From Nemopilema nomurai (Eukaryota > Cnidaria > Scyphozoa > Rhizostomeae > Rhizostomatidae), in contig ML133409.1 in NCBI GenBank assembly GCA_003864495.1, positions 1,814,420 to 1,878,419 of the forward strand: 64,000 nt of DNA. The letters run 5' to 3'. The notes under the pieces are model-generated. The model was not told the DNA's origin, made no database searches, and saw only the letters and a list, made by a program, of their open reading frames with translations. The translations under genes and the position numbers were made by a program. Positions within the stretch are counted from its first letter, which is position 1, and every line of letters begins with the position of its first letter. Of the stretch, positions 12,323 to 23,700 are shown piece after piece.

Positions 12323-15300
12323 ATGGTTTCTTTTTTCTCAGTTTTCGGGCTCATTTGGGAAACTTGTAAGGTGGAATGGCGCGACAGGGGACCATCGAAA
12401 AATTTCTTCATCGAGTTTTGCAGCGAGATGAGAGATTATCTTACACTGCAGGGTAAAGATTTCGGATTCATATTGGTGTTTGCGTTGCTGCTGACTCTAT
12501 TTCGACAACAGATCACCTCCATACTGTTCAAGGTTAGACTAACCATCTTTTTTGTGTGTGGAAGAATTAATAATCTACAAACAGGACTCAGACATGTCTC
12601 GTCAAAATCACCTGCTAAGAATGTTATGTACATGCGAAAAAGATGTAACGCACTTCCCGCATCCTTTTATTCAATTTTAAATCGTTCTTACTGTCGTAGG
12701 GTAAAAGTTGATAAATTCAGAAGCATATTACAAAAGTCCGATTTTGGTTTTGAAATCTTTTTAAAAATTCTTTGGCGAAAAAAGGTTGCCCGATTTTAGT
12801 TTTCGGCTATATATAGAATCTCATAATTTGCCCGTGGGACTAATGACTCCTAATTAAGGCAGGCTTCACTTCAAGATCAATTTTACAAGCATCCAAATGT
12901 ATTTTACGTGTATTTTACCCTTATTTACTTTTAAGAGTTTTGTGGCCAGCGTAAAAATTGACATCTGTCAAATTATTTTATTGACCCGGAAAGTGATTTA
13001 TTCTTTAGTAATGAGACAGGTGGTTCTGGATACGAAAGGTCAGAGCCGATGCGCATTTCAACCCTGTTCAAGATTTTAGTCCATGCATGCAACAAATAAT
13101 TTGCCTTAAACTTTTGCAATAAACTTACTTTCTTAATATTATTTTACTTTCTTAATAGCATTAACTGCCTGATATGCGTGCTTTGAATCTGCATGTAACT
13201 TTTATTTACCCATTTCTAGAAGCTTTTAAAAACAGGTTGCTATGTTTTTCTGATTTGACTGTATTTTTGTCATTTTCTTTGTAGCCATTAGTGCAAAGCT
13301 TCAAGTTCAGAAGCAAGGACAAGCTGGTTTTTCCAGAAAGCTGCTTCAAGCTACTTCTTTATTCTACATTTTATGCTATAGAGTGTGTGGTTTTGCTGTT
13401 TGTATACCCAGAATTTCTTACTGATCCTTTGGCACCCTGGCGAGGTACATTTTTTTATTACATCTTACCCATTCTTAAACCCGAGAAAGCAGTGTATGTT
13501 GAAACTGTAGGCTGCAGTGCAACAAGCTTTGTATGAATTAGAGCGATACAAATGTGGAATACTAACCATGCAGCATGAGTCACAGATATCTCTAGAAAAG
13601 TTTGTTACACTGATATCAAGCTTTTCTTTTTCAAAATAACAGAAAAGGTAGCTTAATTTTTCCTTTGCTCTTTTGTATTGACACTATACATATATATAAT
13701 ATATATATATTATGAAATCTTATAATTCTTTTGGCCTGCTGTGGCTCTGTACTACCCTTCTCCTACTTTTATACAGTGACATAAGCTAGAGGCAGTGGCT
13801 GTCTTTTGCCTCCTCTAGCCCTTAAAAAGAGTTTACAGCAATAAGCCTCTTCTTGAAGTCAACACTTGAAGTGATAGGCTTGTTACTTGAAGTTGGGTCT
13901 CCCATCAGTTATTTCAAATTGCCTTGGTACAGACTCTTTAAGCATTTCCCCAGTCCGGAATGTTTTTGTCTTGGATAGGAAGTCAGAAGCTATGGGACAT
14001 ACATCACACGAGAATTAAAGAATCTACAACAATGAGATATTGGGTCAAGTTTGTACTCAAAATAAGTAGCATCCTTCTTTCTGTGGAAAATTGAAAGCAT
14101 CCGCCATTTTGCAATGAAACAAATGCTGCTAAACACCAAAATATCCCACAATAGGTCCTCAGTTGCCACAAATTGAAGCTATTTTGCCATTTATTAGGTA
14201 CCATTATTTCTTGCATACTTATATCCAAGAGACATGGCCTGAATATCCTTAGAATGGATGAGGAAATGGCATTATCGTTTGAAATGCAAATTATATGCAC
14301 ACCCATCCATATATGCACATCATAATGCCATCAGGTGTGTTATTTGTTGCAAACAGCATCTTGTTTATTAAATAGACTGAGTTGTTAATCCTTGATGAAA
14401 GCTGAAGTGCAATTGGCTGTATCAATAATCCTTGCAGGTTGGCATGTTGGAATGGAAGTGCCCTCAGAAATATACTGGATATATGTGGCAGAGGCCGGAT
14501 TCTATATTCATGGGATATATGGAGTCTTTTTCATGGATGTTTGGAGAGATGATTCTGCCATGATGGTTTTACATCACATTCTCACAATTTCTTTGATTGT
14601 GTTTTCATTAGGACTGAGGTATCAGTTGAATGATATGAAATACTTTTTATTGGTTTTTTAGAATGTGTTGTTTTGGAATGTCTGTCAAGGTTAGCACTGA
14701 CCTATCCTTTGAGCCTCTTGATGCTGGCACAAAGAATTATTTCAAACATCTTGAATAGCTACCAGTTTAATTTTGTGGGTGCACAAGTTTATTTATCGTA
14801 AAAGGTGCTTTTTACCTGGACAAAAGCAAGTTTAGGTTATAATTTTTTTACGAACTACCCCCATCTGTCCCATCTGTCTGACAATTCGACAACGAAAATT
14901 CTTAGAGATGACATTGCCTTGGTAACCAAAATGCTGTATCACAAACCTTCTTTATTGTGACAAAGTGGTGTATTTGCTATGTATTTCAATTTTTAAGTAA
15001 ATTTACAAAAAAGCAAATTTATTGGATAAATTAGCGATGAGTTTTTTTACCTCATTTCATCAATAAGACACCCACAAAAATATAGATGGTTATATTGCCA
15101 ATAGTTTTCTTCCCTGTGAAATTGATTAATTTGTAGCACTGGGTCATGTGAAATTGAGTCTAATCATCCATAATATGAGATTGTTGGAATTTTTTCAAAA
15201 TTGATTTCAGCCACCTGCTTCACCAATGTAGGTAGATCTGTAGCTATGCAACAGATAAGTTTTAATTTTCAAAGCTTCCCTACTTTTGTTTTAAAACGCA

Positions 15301-16616
15301 TTCTTGGAAAAAAGCATATCCTCAAAGCAAAATGCAAAATCCATGTATTGATGGTTGTAGTGAGAAGAAGGTGCAATAAAACTAGACATTTATAGTATGA
15401 GAAAGTTTTGTTGATCCTCTTTGATAGATGTCAGTTGAAACAATTGTCTCCTTATTGCCTTTTGGATTTTACTATGCCTTTTGTAAAATGACAACATACT
15501 GCTTTGCATTTTAAATAAAGTATTGAAAAAATTTTTATCTTTAATGTACCCTGCTATTTAGATAAGCATTAGTTTCAATTCTAAAATTGCAAGCATTTCA
15601 TATTTGTTTTCTAGGTACCATAGAATGGGCTTAGTGGTTCTTTTCCTCCATGATATTGCTGATGTTTTCTTGGAATTCACGAAGGTTATGAAATGCTTTC
15701 AAAATAGAGAGAATGGTAAAAGAAACATTTATGGCAAGATTGTCACCTTTGGATTTGTTGGCTTTGCAGTATCCTGGTAAATTTTTTTCCTATGCATTTT
15801 TCAGCAACCTTTTTTCCATATATTCATTACTTTGCCCCCCCCCCCCATTCGTCTCTTTAATATTTGTTCCCTTGAACCCTTCTTCAACATTCCTCTATTA
15901 CCTGTTTCTCATGTCATTTAAATCAACAATAGATTCAAATGTTTTCACCTGACTAAAAGATTATTTGAAGGAAAGGTGTCTCAAGTTTCTCAAAACCTTT
16001 TCAGTCCCTAACTGCTTCAAAAGTTAGCCCTATCTTCTTTTTGGCATTTAACTTCATCCATACATCATATGTTAGCAAGCAATAAAGCATACACATTTTA
16101 TAAGAATGAAGTCCATAAGATTATTGAGGCTTGCAATTGCGGTAATTTATTGTAGTCAATGACTGATAACTTTCTTGCAGGATTATATGCAGAATGATTG
16201 TTTTCCCAATGGCTGTCCTATTTTCTTCTGGACATGAAGGAAGGAAGATTTTGCCTGATGCCCCTTTTTATTTCTTTTTGAATGGCTTACTTTGGACTTT
16301 GTATGGCATGAATTTCTATTGGTCATGTTACATAGTCGCCTTGGTGTATCGTGTCCTGACAAACAAGTCAAGAGGAATTGAGGATCCCAGAGAGAAATCA
16401 ATAGATGATGAAAAATATCTAAATAATGACAATGGGCAGGTTACCAAAATAGCTGAAAAGCGGAAACTCTGTAATGGACACAACAACTACGTCCATAAGG
16501 AGGCACACATCAATGGCCAATCAGCGACACCTAGCTGGTCTGAACAAAGAAATGTTAGGAAAATAAAGGACAATGTAATATATGAGCTTCCAGTAAAGAA
16601 ACAGCATTTTCATTAA
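12323..16616 (+). CDS. CERS1-like ceramide synthase B (TLC domain), second of a tandem pair
   Basis: Five exons: 12323-12532, 13285-13444, 14438-14618, 15615-15776 and 16181-16616, ending TAA, for 382 residues. Exons 2, 3 and 4 have exactly the lengths of those in gene A (160, 181, 162) and the same phases, so the two arose by tandem duplication of a whole gene. The Lag1 motif is intact, with HH at residues 169-170 and LFLHDIADVFLEFTK. The block ILPDAPFYFFLNGLLW follows. The product should be an ER-membrane N-acyltransferase making ceramide. The N-terminus and the polar C-terminal tail (about the last 85 residues, ending KKQHFH) differ strongly from A, and the tail is not split by the extra intron seen in A. 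An AATAAA at 17173-17178 is a candidate poly(A) signal. Acyl-chain preference cannot be read from the sequence. Confidence 0.9.
15835..15846 (+). repeat. C12 homopolymer in ceramide synthase B intron 4
   Basis: Twelve consecutive C residues just downstream of the exon 4 donor; a likely length-variable and sequencing-error-prone tract. Confidence 0.8.
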
Positions 16617-18706
16617 TGCAAGGTGTTGAATGACTATGAACTGTTGTGAACTTGACCTAAAAAAACTTTACATGAAGCAAAGTTAAACATCTTTCTCAAA
16701 AATCTGGAACCCCGTTTGAAAGTTGTCCCATTACATAGGGTGTACACAAAATTAGAATCATCAGAGACAAATTTTTTTGTTTCTGTTAAAATTATATTAT
16801 ATTCTTCATTTTTGATGCAATCTTGAACCTCTGCTTTGAAAGATTCAAACAACATTCCTGTATGCAAACAAACAATATAAAGCTCTTCATTCTAATTCTT
16901 TTCCTTTTTTCTTTGCACAAAAGTCTCAGGTCATATCAACAAAATATCCACTTGCCCCTCTTTGCTTCTTTATTTTTTCTCTCTCAAGTATCATAATCAC
17001 TCTTATTAACACATTTTTTTGCTAATTTTGTCAAATTTTGCTAAAAGGCTTAGTAAAAACATAGCATCCACTGACATTGGCAAGGACCCAATTCAAATGA
17101 GGGCCTGAATAGTACTGAAAAATGGGGAAAGTTGGCAATCTGGAAATTAATGAGCCAGAATTTAAAAGACCAAATAAACAGCAAAAAGTACAGTTTTATT
17201 GTTATTCATATGTTGTTTGTTGTAAATTTGCAATTAATTTGAAAGAAATGTTGAAAGTTGGATATGCAGGGTTTTTGCTGCTGGAAAGAAGTATATGAAG
17301 GCTGCTGGTTCCAGCTTGCTTGGTTTTATGTTACCCACCTGTCACATTGCAAACACCCCTGTGAACTATTCTGAAGAAGTTTCCTTAAAATTTGAGCTAA
17401 GCAGTTTCATAAATTTTTGGGATACTTCTTGCATTTAATTACTTGAAGTGCAACTATTATCTGAAGAGAATGTTATTAGTGGTCAAGTCTGATAAACATA
17501 GATTTTGCATTGCATGAAAATACCCTACAAGCTTCTTACGTACATGCTTAGATGAGTGAATGAAGAAATGAGTGCATTATTCATATTGTTTGTAGCTTTT
17601 TCAAATTAAACAGAGGTATTCTATTTAATAAAAATTAGTGCCAAGAAAAGTTTATATTTAGCTGAGTTTTAGTTTTTAAAAAATATAATATATTTGATTT
17701 TATATTTTTTCCAGATATGATGTTTTTCTATTTTGGTGATTTATTGTGTTTGCATTTCTTCATTAACTAACATCAAATGAAACTCTGTATCAAAATTTTT
17801 TTATGCTGCCATTTTTCGTAAAATCTATTAATTTCAATCAGCAAGTTTCTCAAAATAAACTTTTCACTTTTGGTAAGTATTTCTAAGTTCAAATCCCTGG
17901 GGAAGATTGAACTCTTTCTTGTTCAACTTGTTCATATTCTCTCATATTCAACTACTCTTTACTAAACCACAGAGTATTCTTCATCTATTACAAGAAACAT
18001 TGAAAAACACAAATATGCAGCAGTAATTAAAATTATTCAAATTAGATAATTTATCAAATGGAATATTAAATTTATAAAAAATTTGTGATTCTGCTTCTAT
18101 TTCATTAGCTCAAAAGTCATTTTACTACCAAATTTTCAAAAATCTCTACAAAAACCTTTGCTTCAATATGAATGCAACATTTAAATGTATCTAATAAATA
18201 AATTCATGTGTTAACAAGCTGACTTCGCATTTTAAAAGATTTCGAAAAAGTTTAGGTGACATCTGTTGGCCATATAGGATAACCAAGTCATGCTCCAAGG
18301 GTTTTAGTGAAGGTGCCATACAATTCTACTTTTACCTACCAGCATACCATAATTGAACAGCCATGATATAACATTAATTCAGGTGTGTTAAACTAATCTA
18401 CAGAAAAATAATGCAAATCAAGATTTATTTTACATAACACAAATTTCTTATGCTGAATAAAAAAATATTCAAATGAGTTGCAGGAGTTCATTAACAGTGA
18501 TCAAATATCTTTTTAAATAATATAAGAAAAATTCAACTCAAGGATATAAAATAAATTCAAATGTTCCAAAAGAGTGACATCATTAAAGATCTGTATAACC
18601 GAATGCGCAATAATGCAACTTAAATAAATACTAAATAACATTAATCTAGAAAAAATTATTGTTTGTCAAACCTTGTTGTTTATCAAGGAAACAATGTTAT
18701 TGATAT
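16617..18706. other. Intergenic region between convergent ceramide synthase B and the Kelch gene
   Basis: This is very AT-rich 3' UTR and spacer. Candidate poly(A) signals are AATAAA at 17173-17178 on the plus strand (556 bases after the ceramide synthase stop) and TTTATT at 18424-18429, which is AATAAA on the minus strand 278 bases after the Kelch stop. No other gene or repeat was recognised. Confidence 0.6.
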
Positions 18707-20587
18707 CTACTCAGACAAAGAAGTTGTCATTCCCTGTAATACAGCAAGGCGGAGTTGGACAGTGCAACACTGCAGTGCACCAGTCTTCATTGGCAGAGAG
18801 GTAATCTTTGTCCATCGATCTTTAGAAGCATCATATGTTTCTACTGTATTCACACAACTACCATCTTTGCTCATGCCTCCGACAAGATAAAACCTGGTAT
18901 CATTGACAGAAATACCGCTCATTGATCGTGGAATTCCAAGATATGGATATGAAATCCATTCATCTGTGGCTATGTTATACACATCTAGGCCTTTGCATAT
19001 CCCCAACATTTCACCTTGCCCACCAACCAAGAAAATCCTTTTATTCATGTAAACAGCACTTGCATACGCCCTTGGAGAAAGAAGTGGGGTTGACATCACC
19101 CAGATGTTTTTCTCTTTGTTGTACACTTCCATGCTATCAAGATATGTCCAAGTTGTAGTCGCTGAAATTCCAGATTTATGAACACCCCCAAGTGCATAGA
19201 TGTGTTTTTCATCTGACACAATGGCTGCACCTCCTCTTGGCATATTCAAGGGTGAGACATTCTGCCACAAGTCTTTTCTTGTGCTATATTTCATGGCTAA
19301 ATTGACTGAGCCAATGACTGACATGCCACCGATCGTGTAAAGCTGTCCATCAAACGCAACTGCTCCAAGAGCAGCCATTGGGTATGGCAGAGAGGAAACA
19401 TAAGACCATTTATTTAAAGAAGTGTCAAAGCGAAGCACAGAGGCAATCAACTTTGTGGTTTCATCTCTTCCTCCAATAACATAAATGAACCCATCACAAG
19501 TCACAACAGCATGGTTGTACCGAGGCACAAAAATTGGAGACAAGGGATGCCATTTGTTAGCAGATGGAACAAAGGCATACACATCTTTTGTAGGCTTTGT
19601 TTCTATCCAGCCTCCAACAGCTACAATGCCCCATACCACCCCCATAAACTTCCTCGGCCTTGTTCTAGTACTATCATAAAGGGTCCTATCAGCTGAAGGC
19701 AGGTGGTAATTTCTTGCCTCTTGAACCAAACCAAGGCAGGCATCACTTCTCCTGATAAACTGATCCTTCTCTACATGTTCAGCCAAGTAAAATGGTGACA
19801 TCAAAGGCATACGCACATGCCTCAAAATTTTGAACAAGTTCTTTTCCCCATCATAAGAATTGAACTGTATCCAATGAATAACTGCTTCAAAGACTTCTTC
19901 TTCCTTCATTACCTTGAGATCCTCACTTTGAACTAAGTCTAACAAAATTTCAAGACTGCACTTTCTAAAGCCTTCTGTCTTTGATACCATAACAAAGTTC
20001 TCCGAAATCATACTTTCTGCTGCCTGGGCTAGGGTATCACAATTATGCTTATTTGCAAGCATCAATATTTCAACTGAATTGGTTGTGTTCAGTTTCTTCT
20101 CAAGATAAGCAATGGTCATCTCTTTAAGCCCATCTAATTTTAGGAAATTGGCGGTCGCGAGTAGCTGTCTTACATTATCATCGTGAATGTATGCCTCTCC
20201 TGTGTAAATGAAGTGCAGAATATCATCCATGGCACGCCCGGTTAAATTCTTCAGTGTTATCTTATTTTCGTCATCGTCGGTAATCCGCGAGAAAATTTCG
20301 TTGAAGAAGGAGCTTGACGCTGAAAGGATACTTCGATGGACTGGCAGCTCTTGGTCATCCACAACAATCTTTGCATCACATAGCATATTCTGCTTCCTGA
20401 ACATCTCCATCTGTTTCATGAGCTGTCCACAGTAGCCTTCCTGAACTTCGATTGCAATAACATCGTCCCATCCTTCTTCATCTTCTTCGCCTCTAGTCTC
20501 ATTTTTGTCTTTTGAGAATTCCTTTTCCGGCTCAGCACAGAGAATATCATCCCATTCATCAGTGTCTAAGCTATCATAGTCGGCCAT
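18707..20587 (-). CDS. Kelch-like (BTB-BACK-Kelch) protein, intronless
   Basis: A single 626-codon open frame with a clear KLHL layout. Residues 1-55 are an acidic N-terminal extension. The BTB domain is at about 66-165 (MLCDAKIVVDDQELPVHRS, then HFIYTGEAYI) and BACK at about 170-280. Six Kelch blades span about 320-610, marked by GG doublets such as AVGGW, VIGGR, TIGGM, ALGGV, LVGGQ and LVGGM. Family members usually act as substrate adaptors for CUL3 ubiquitin ligases: BTB-BACK binds CUL3 and the Kelch propeller binds the substrate. That role is inferred from the family. I cannot assign it to a specific vertebrate KLHL. The N-terminus holds two copies of a Trp-acidic motif (DEWDDI at 10-15, EGWDDV at 39-44). 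The absence of introns suggests an ancient retrocopy or lineage-specific intron loss. It shares a short divergent promoter with PPIL4. Confidence 0.93.
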   Translation of the reverse strand: MADYDSLDTDEWDDILCAEPEKEFSKDKNETRGEEDEEGWDDVIAIEVQEGYCGQLMKQMEMFRKQNMLCDAKIVVDDQELPVHRSILSASSSFFNEIFSRITDDDENKITLKNLTGRAMDDILHFIYTGEAYIHDDNVRQLLATANFLKLDGLKEMTIAYLEKKLNTTNSVEILMLANKHNCDTLAQAAESMISENFVMVSKTEGFRKCSLEILLDLVQSEDLKVMKEEEVFEAVIHWIQFNSYDGEKNLFKILRHVRMPLMSPFYLAEHVEKDQFIRRSDACLGLVQEARNYHLPSADRTLYDSTRTRPRKFMGVVWGIVAVGGWIETKPTKDVYAFVPSANKWHPLSPIFVPRYNHAVVTCDGFIYVIGGRDETTKLIASVLRFDTSLNKWSYVSSLPYPMAALGAVAFDGQLYTIGGMSVIGSVNLAMKYSTRKDLWQNVSPLNMPRGGAAIVSDEKHIYALGGVHKSGISATTTWTYLDSMEVYNKEKNIWVMSTPLLSPRAYASAVYMNKRIFLVGGQGEMLGICKGLDVYNIATDEWISYPYLGIPRSMSGISVNDTRFYLVGGMSKDGSCVNTVETYDASKDRWTKITSLPMKTGALQCCTVQLRLAVLQGMTTSLSE

Positions 20588-20762
20588 CTCAGTGCTTACA
20601 TTCAGGGCAAAACCATACCACCGGAAATTACTCCCTTCTCGCTGAAATTAAACGACGGCAATTCTGTTAAAACAGCCTCGTAGCGAAGCCGAGTCAAAAA
20701 CAACAGGTCGTGGCTGGCAGAAATAGCGGGAACAAAACATTGCAGGCGTCAAGTGATTCGAA
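20588..20762. promoter_or_regulatory. Putative bidirectional promoter, Kelch gene / PPIL4
   Basis: Only 175 bases separate the two start codons, which face apart, so both 5' UTRs and any shared promoter must lie here or within the first exons. No TATA box is evident; the stretch is less AT-rich than the flanks and contains several CpG dinucleotides, typical of TATA-less housekeeping promoters. This is inferred from spacing only. Confidence 0.6.
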
Positions 20763-23700
20763 ATGTCTGTTTTACTTGAAACAACAGTTGGAGATATTGT
20801 TGTTGATTTGTATACCAACGAAAGAAAGAGATGTAAGGAGAGCATACCTTTCCTTTAAAATTGACTTTTGCCTTTTTCGTGCTGTCAAGTATATTCTTGT
20901 AATCATGGACAGTTGTAGAAATATTGAACATGATAGCTAAACTACAGTGTTATTTTAGCTCAGGACCTGAGAATGCCTTTTTCAAAACTAAGGCTCGAGG
21001 CTAACATTTCATGATTCCCGTTCTTTCAGAGACTGATGTCTTCATTGTGGTGGTAGAGTGTACTTAATTAAGTCTTTGGAGATTTCCGTTTGAAGATTCC
21101 TCACCAGCACTTTCAAATGACTGTTTCTAAAGCAGTATTGAATTAGATTATGGTGCTTCTTACCACAGAAATGACAATCTTCTTATCAACCTCGTTGGTG
21201 CTAGGGCTCAAAAATCATTTTAAACTTCTAATCTTAATTAATTTCAATTTTAGGCTGCCTGAACTTTTTGAAGCTGTGCAAGATGAAATATTATAACTAC
21301 TGTCTATTTTTCTCTGTCCAGGTAATTTTTGCATAATTTATTACTTATGCAGGATTTTTGTCTGCTCTTTAAACTGGCATTTTGTATTATATTGCAAATA
21401 AAAATATAGACAAATCTTTTACCTCAAAATTGGTTGTAGCTTCAACATTCTTGCAGCTGGATTTGATCTTGAATCCCTGACCATTCATTGCAAAATTTTA
21501 ATGATGATGTCATCTTTTTTTCATTCAGGAAATATCTTGAGCAAATATTTTTACAAATCCAAATCATGTTGGGCTGCATGTTTTCACCATAAGTTAGTTA
21601 CTACTGGTAACACTTGCTGTAAATGTTTAGAGCAAAGCTTTAAATGGTTTTTTCAGGTTTTTGAAATTTAATTTTTCTTCATTAACATTCTTTTCTAGAG
21701 CAATTATGTTGCTCAAACTGGAGATCCAACTGGTACTGGAAGAGGAGGGGAATCTGTTTTTAAGTATGCCTTTTAATTTGGGAAGTCTACCTTTATATGA
21801 TTACAATTATAACCTGATTACAATGTTTTTCACCAACATTGCTAATTTTCTGATTTTTCTAAATCTATCATTCATCCAAGAAATATAGCTTTTGGGGTAT
21901 CTAAGTTGAATTGATAACTTTCATGACTTGCCTTTTGATATCTTGCAAGTCATATCCTTTATAATGTTTCTAAGTGTTTTATTTTTGAAGGAATATTTAT
22001 GGTGACCAAGCAAGATATTTTGATATGGAAGTCAAGCCAAAGATAAAACATTTGAAAAAGGGAATGGTGTCATTTGTAAACAATGGTAACAATCAACATG
22101 GGTCTCAGGTATTTTCTGATGTTTTATTTTTCTCTTTGATTGTTTCTTCTTGAATCCAACTGCCATTGGTATCCATCATATGCAAGTCTAAGATGCTAAA
22201 ATGTGCATTTTCATGTCAAATTTGATGCTGATAGGCAATGGCATACACAACTGTCAATACATTTGCAGCCATTGAGCTGTACTTCACTGTTTTCATATAA
22301 GGCTTTTGGGGGCAAGGAGTTCATTTTGAAATCTACTAGAGCTTTTACTGATTATTTTAAGTAAGGAAAGTGTTAAGATACTCTGGATCAATCAGGAAAA
22401 CAAGACATTTTTTCACTTTCAACTAAGTTTCTCAACACAACAAATCCTCACTAATAAAGTCACGATAGCAGCAAAAGCATGGTTTGGTCAAGTGATCTAT
22501 CAGTCAGAGTTGATAGTGAGGCTAATCATAACATTGATGATCACTTCCTAACGAGAGATTTGTCATCCCCCCAATTTGTTGGTCTCATGATATCCTGGTA
22601 TTTTGATATCAAGCTATGGCCTTTATACTAACTTCTACCAGCATTTGGTGTTTTGATCTATCAGTCAGTCAGAGGCTAATCATAACATTGATGATCACTT
22701 CTTAACGAGAGATTTGTCATCCCCCCAATTTGTTGGTCTCCTGATATCCTGGTATTTTGATATCAAGCTATGGCCATTATACTAACTTCTACCAGCATTT
22801 GGTGTTTTGATCTATCAATCAGTCAGAGGCTAATCATAACACTGATGATCACTTCTTAACAAGAGATTTGTCACCCCCCCCAATTTGTTGGTATGACCAT
22901 TATACTAACTTCTACCAGCATTTGGTTTTTGCATAGGGGATGTTTCCACCAACCTTTGTTTATTTGTCTCTGGTAGTTCTTTATAACCTTGGGAAGCAAC
23001 TTGGATTACCTAGATGGAAAACACACAGTTTTTGGTGAAGTTTCAGAAGGCTTTGATGTGCTGGAAAAATTCAACGATGCAATTTGTGATGATAATGACA
23101 GGCCATACCAAGACATCAGGTGAGAAAAACGCATTTTTATCCTTGCTGTTTGTGATGTCATTTTGTGATCCTGACAGTGCTTGTATGGCTGTTTTGCTCT
23201 TGATAGACTTAATCACACAATCATTCTGGATGACCCTTTTGATGATCCTGATGGCCTTGAAGTCCCAGATCGCTCACCAGAACCAACAAAAGAACAGTTA
23301 CAGGTTGGTAGCTTTGATTTCAGAAAATTGTATTGCTGCATCAATATCTTGGCAACTGTAGTTTTGGGTATATTATTGCCAGTTATCAGTATATGATATC
23401 AAGAGCATTTCATCTAAAGTTGGTCTTTCTGATAATAAATGCAAAAACAAGGAACGAGCCCACGTTTTATGGAAAAAATATATATATCGGCAATGCTATT
23501 TAATACTATGCTGGAAATTACTGGACGTTATTTAGTCCATTATCTCTTCTTTGAGAAGCAGAGCAAGAGATATAGACAAACTGCTGGCTATATCCAATTA
23601 AATTTGCGATTCGGTCTGCCTTTGTGCCAAGATTAGGAAACTAAGCTATTGAAGATCAAAAATTTTCTGTTGACTGATTACGTCACAGTATAGGCTTTGC

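Noticed and set aside
22530..22600. Box C/D snoRNA in the PPIL4 intron 4 repeat
   Set aside because: TGATGA is preceded by T and not a purine, the D-box CTGA is present only in copy 2, and there is no terminal stem.
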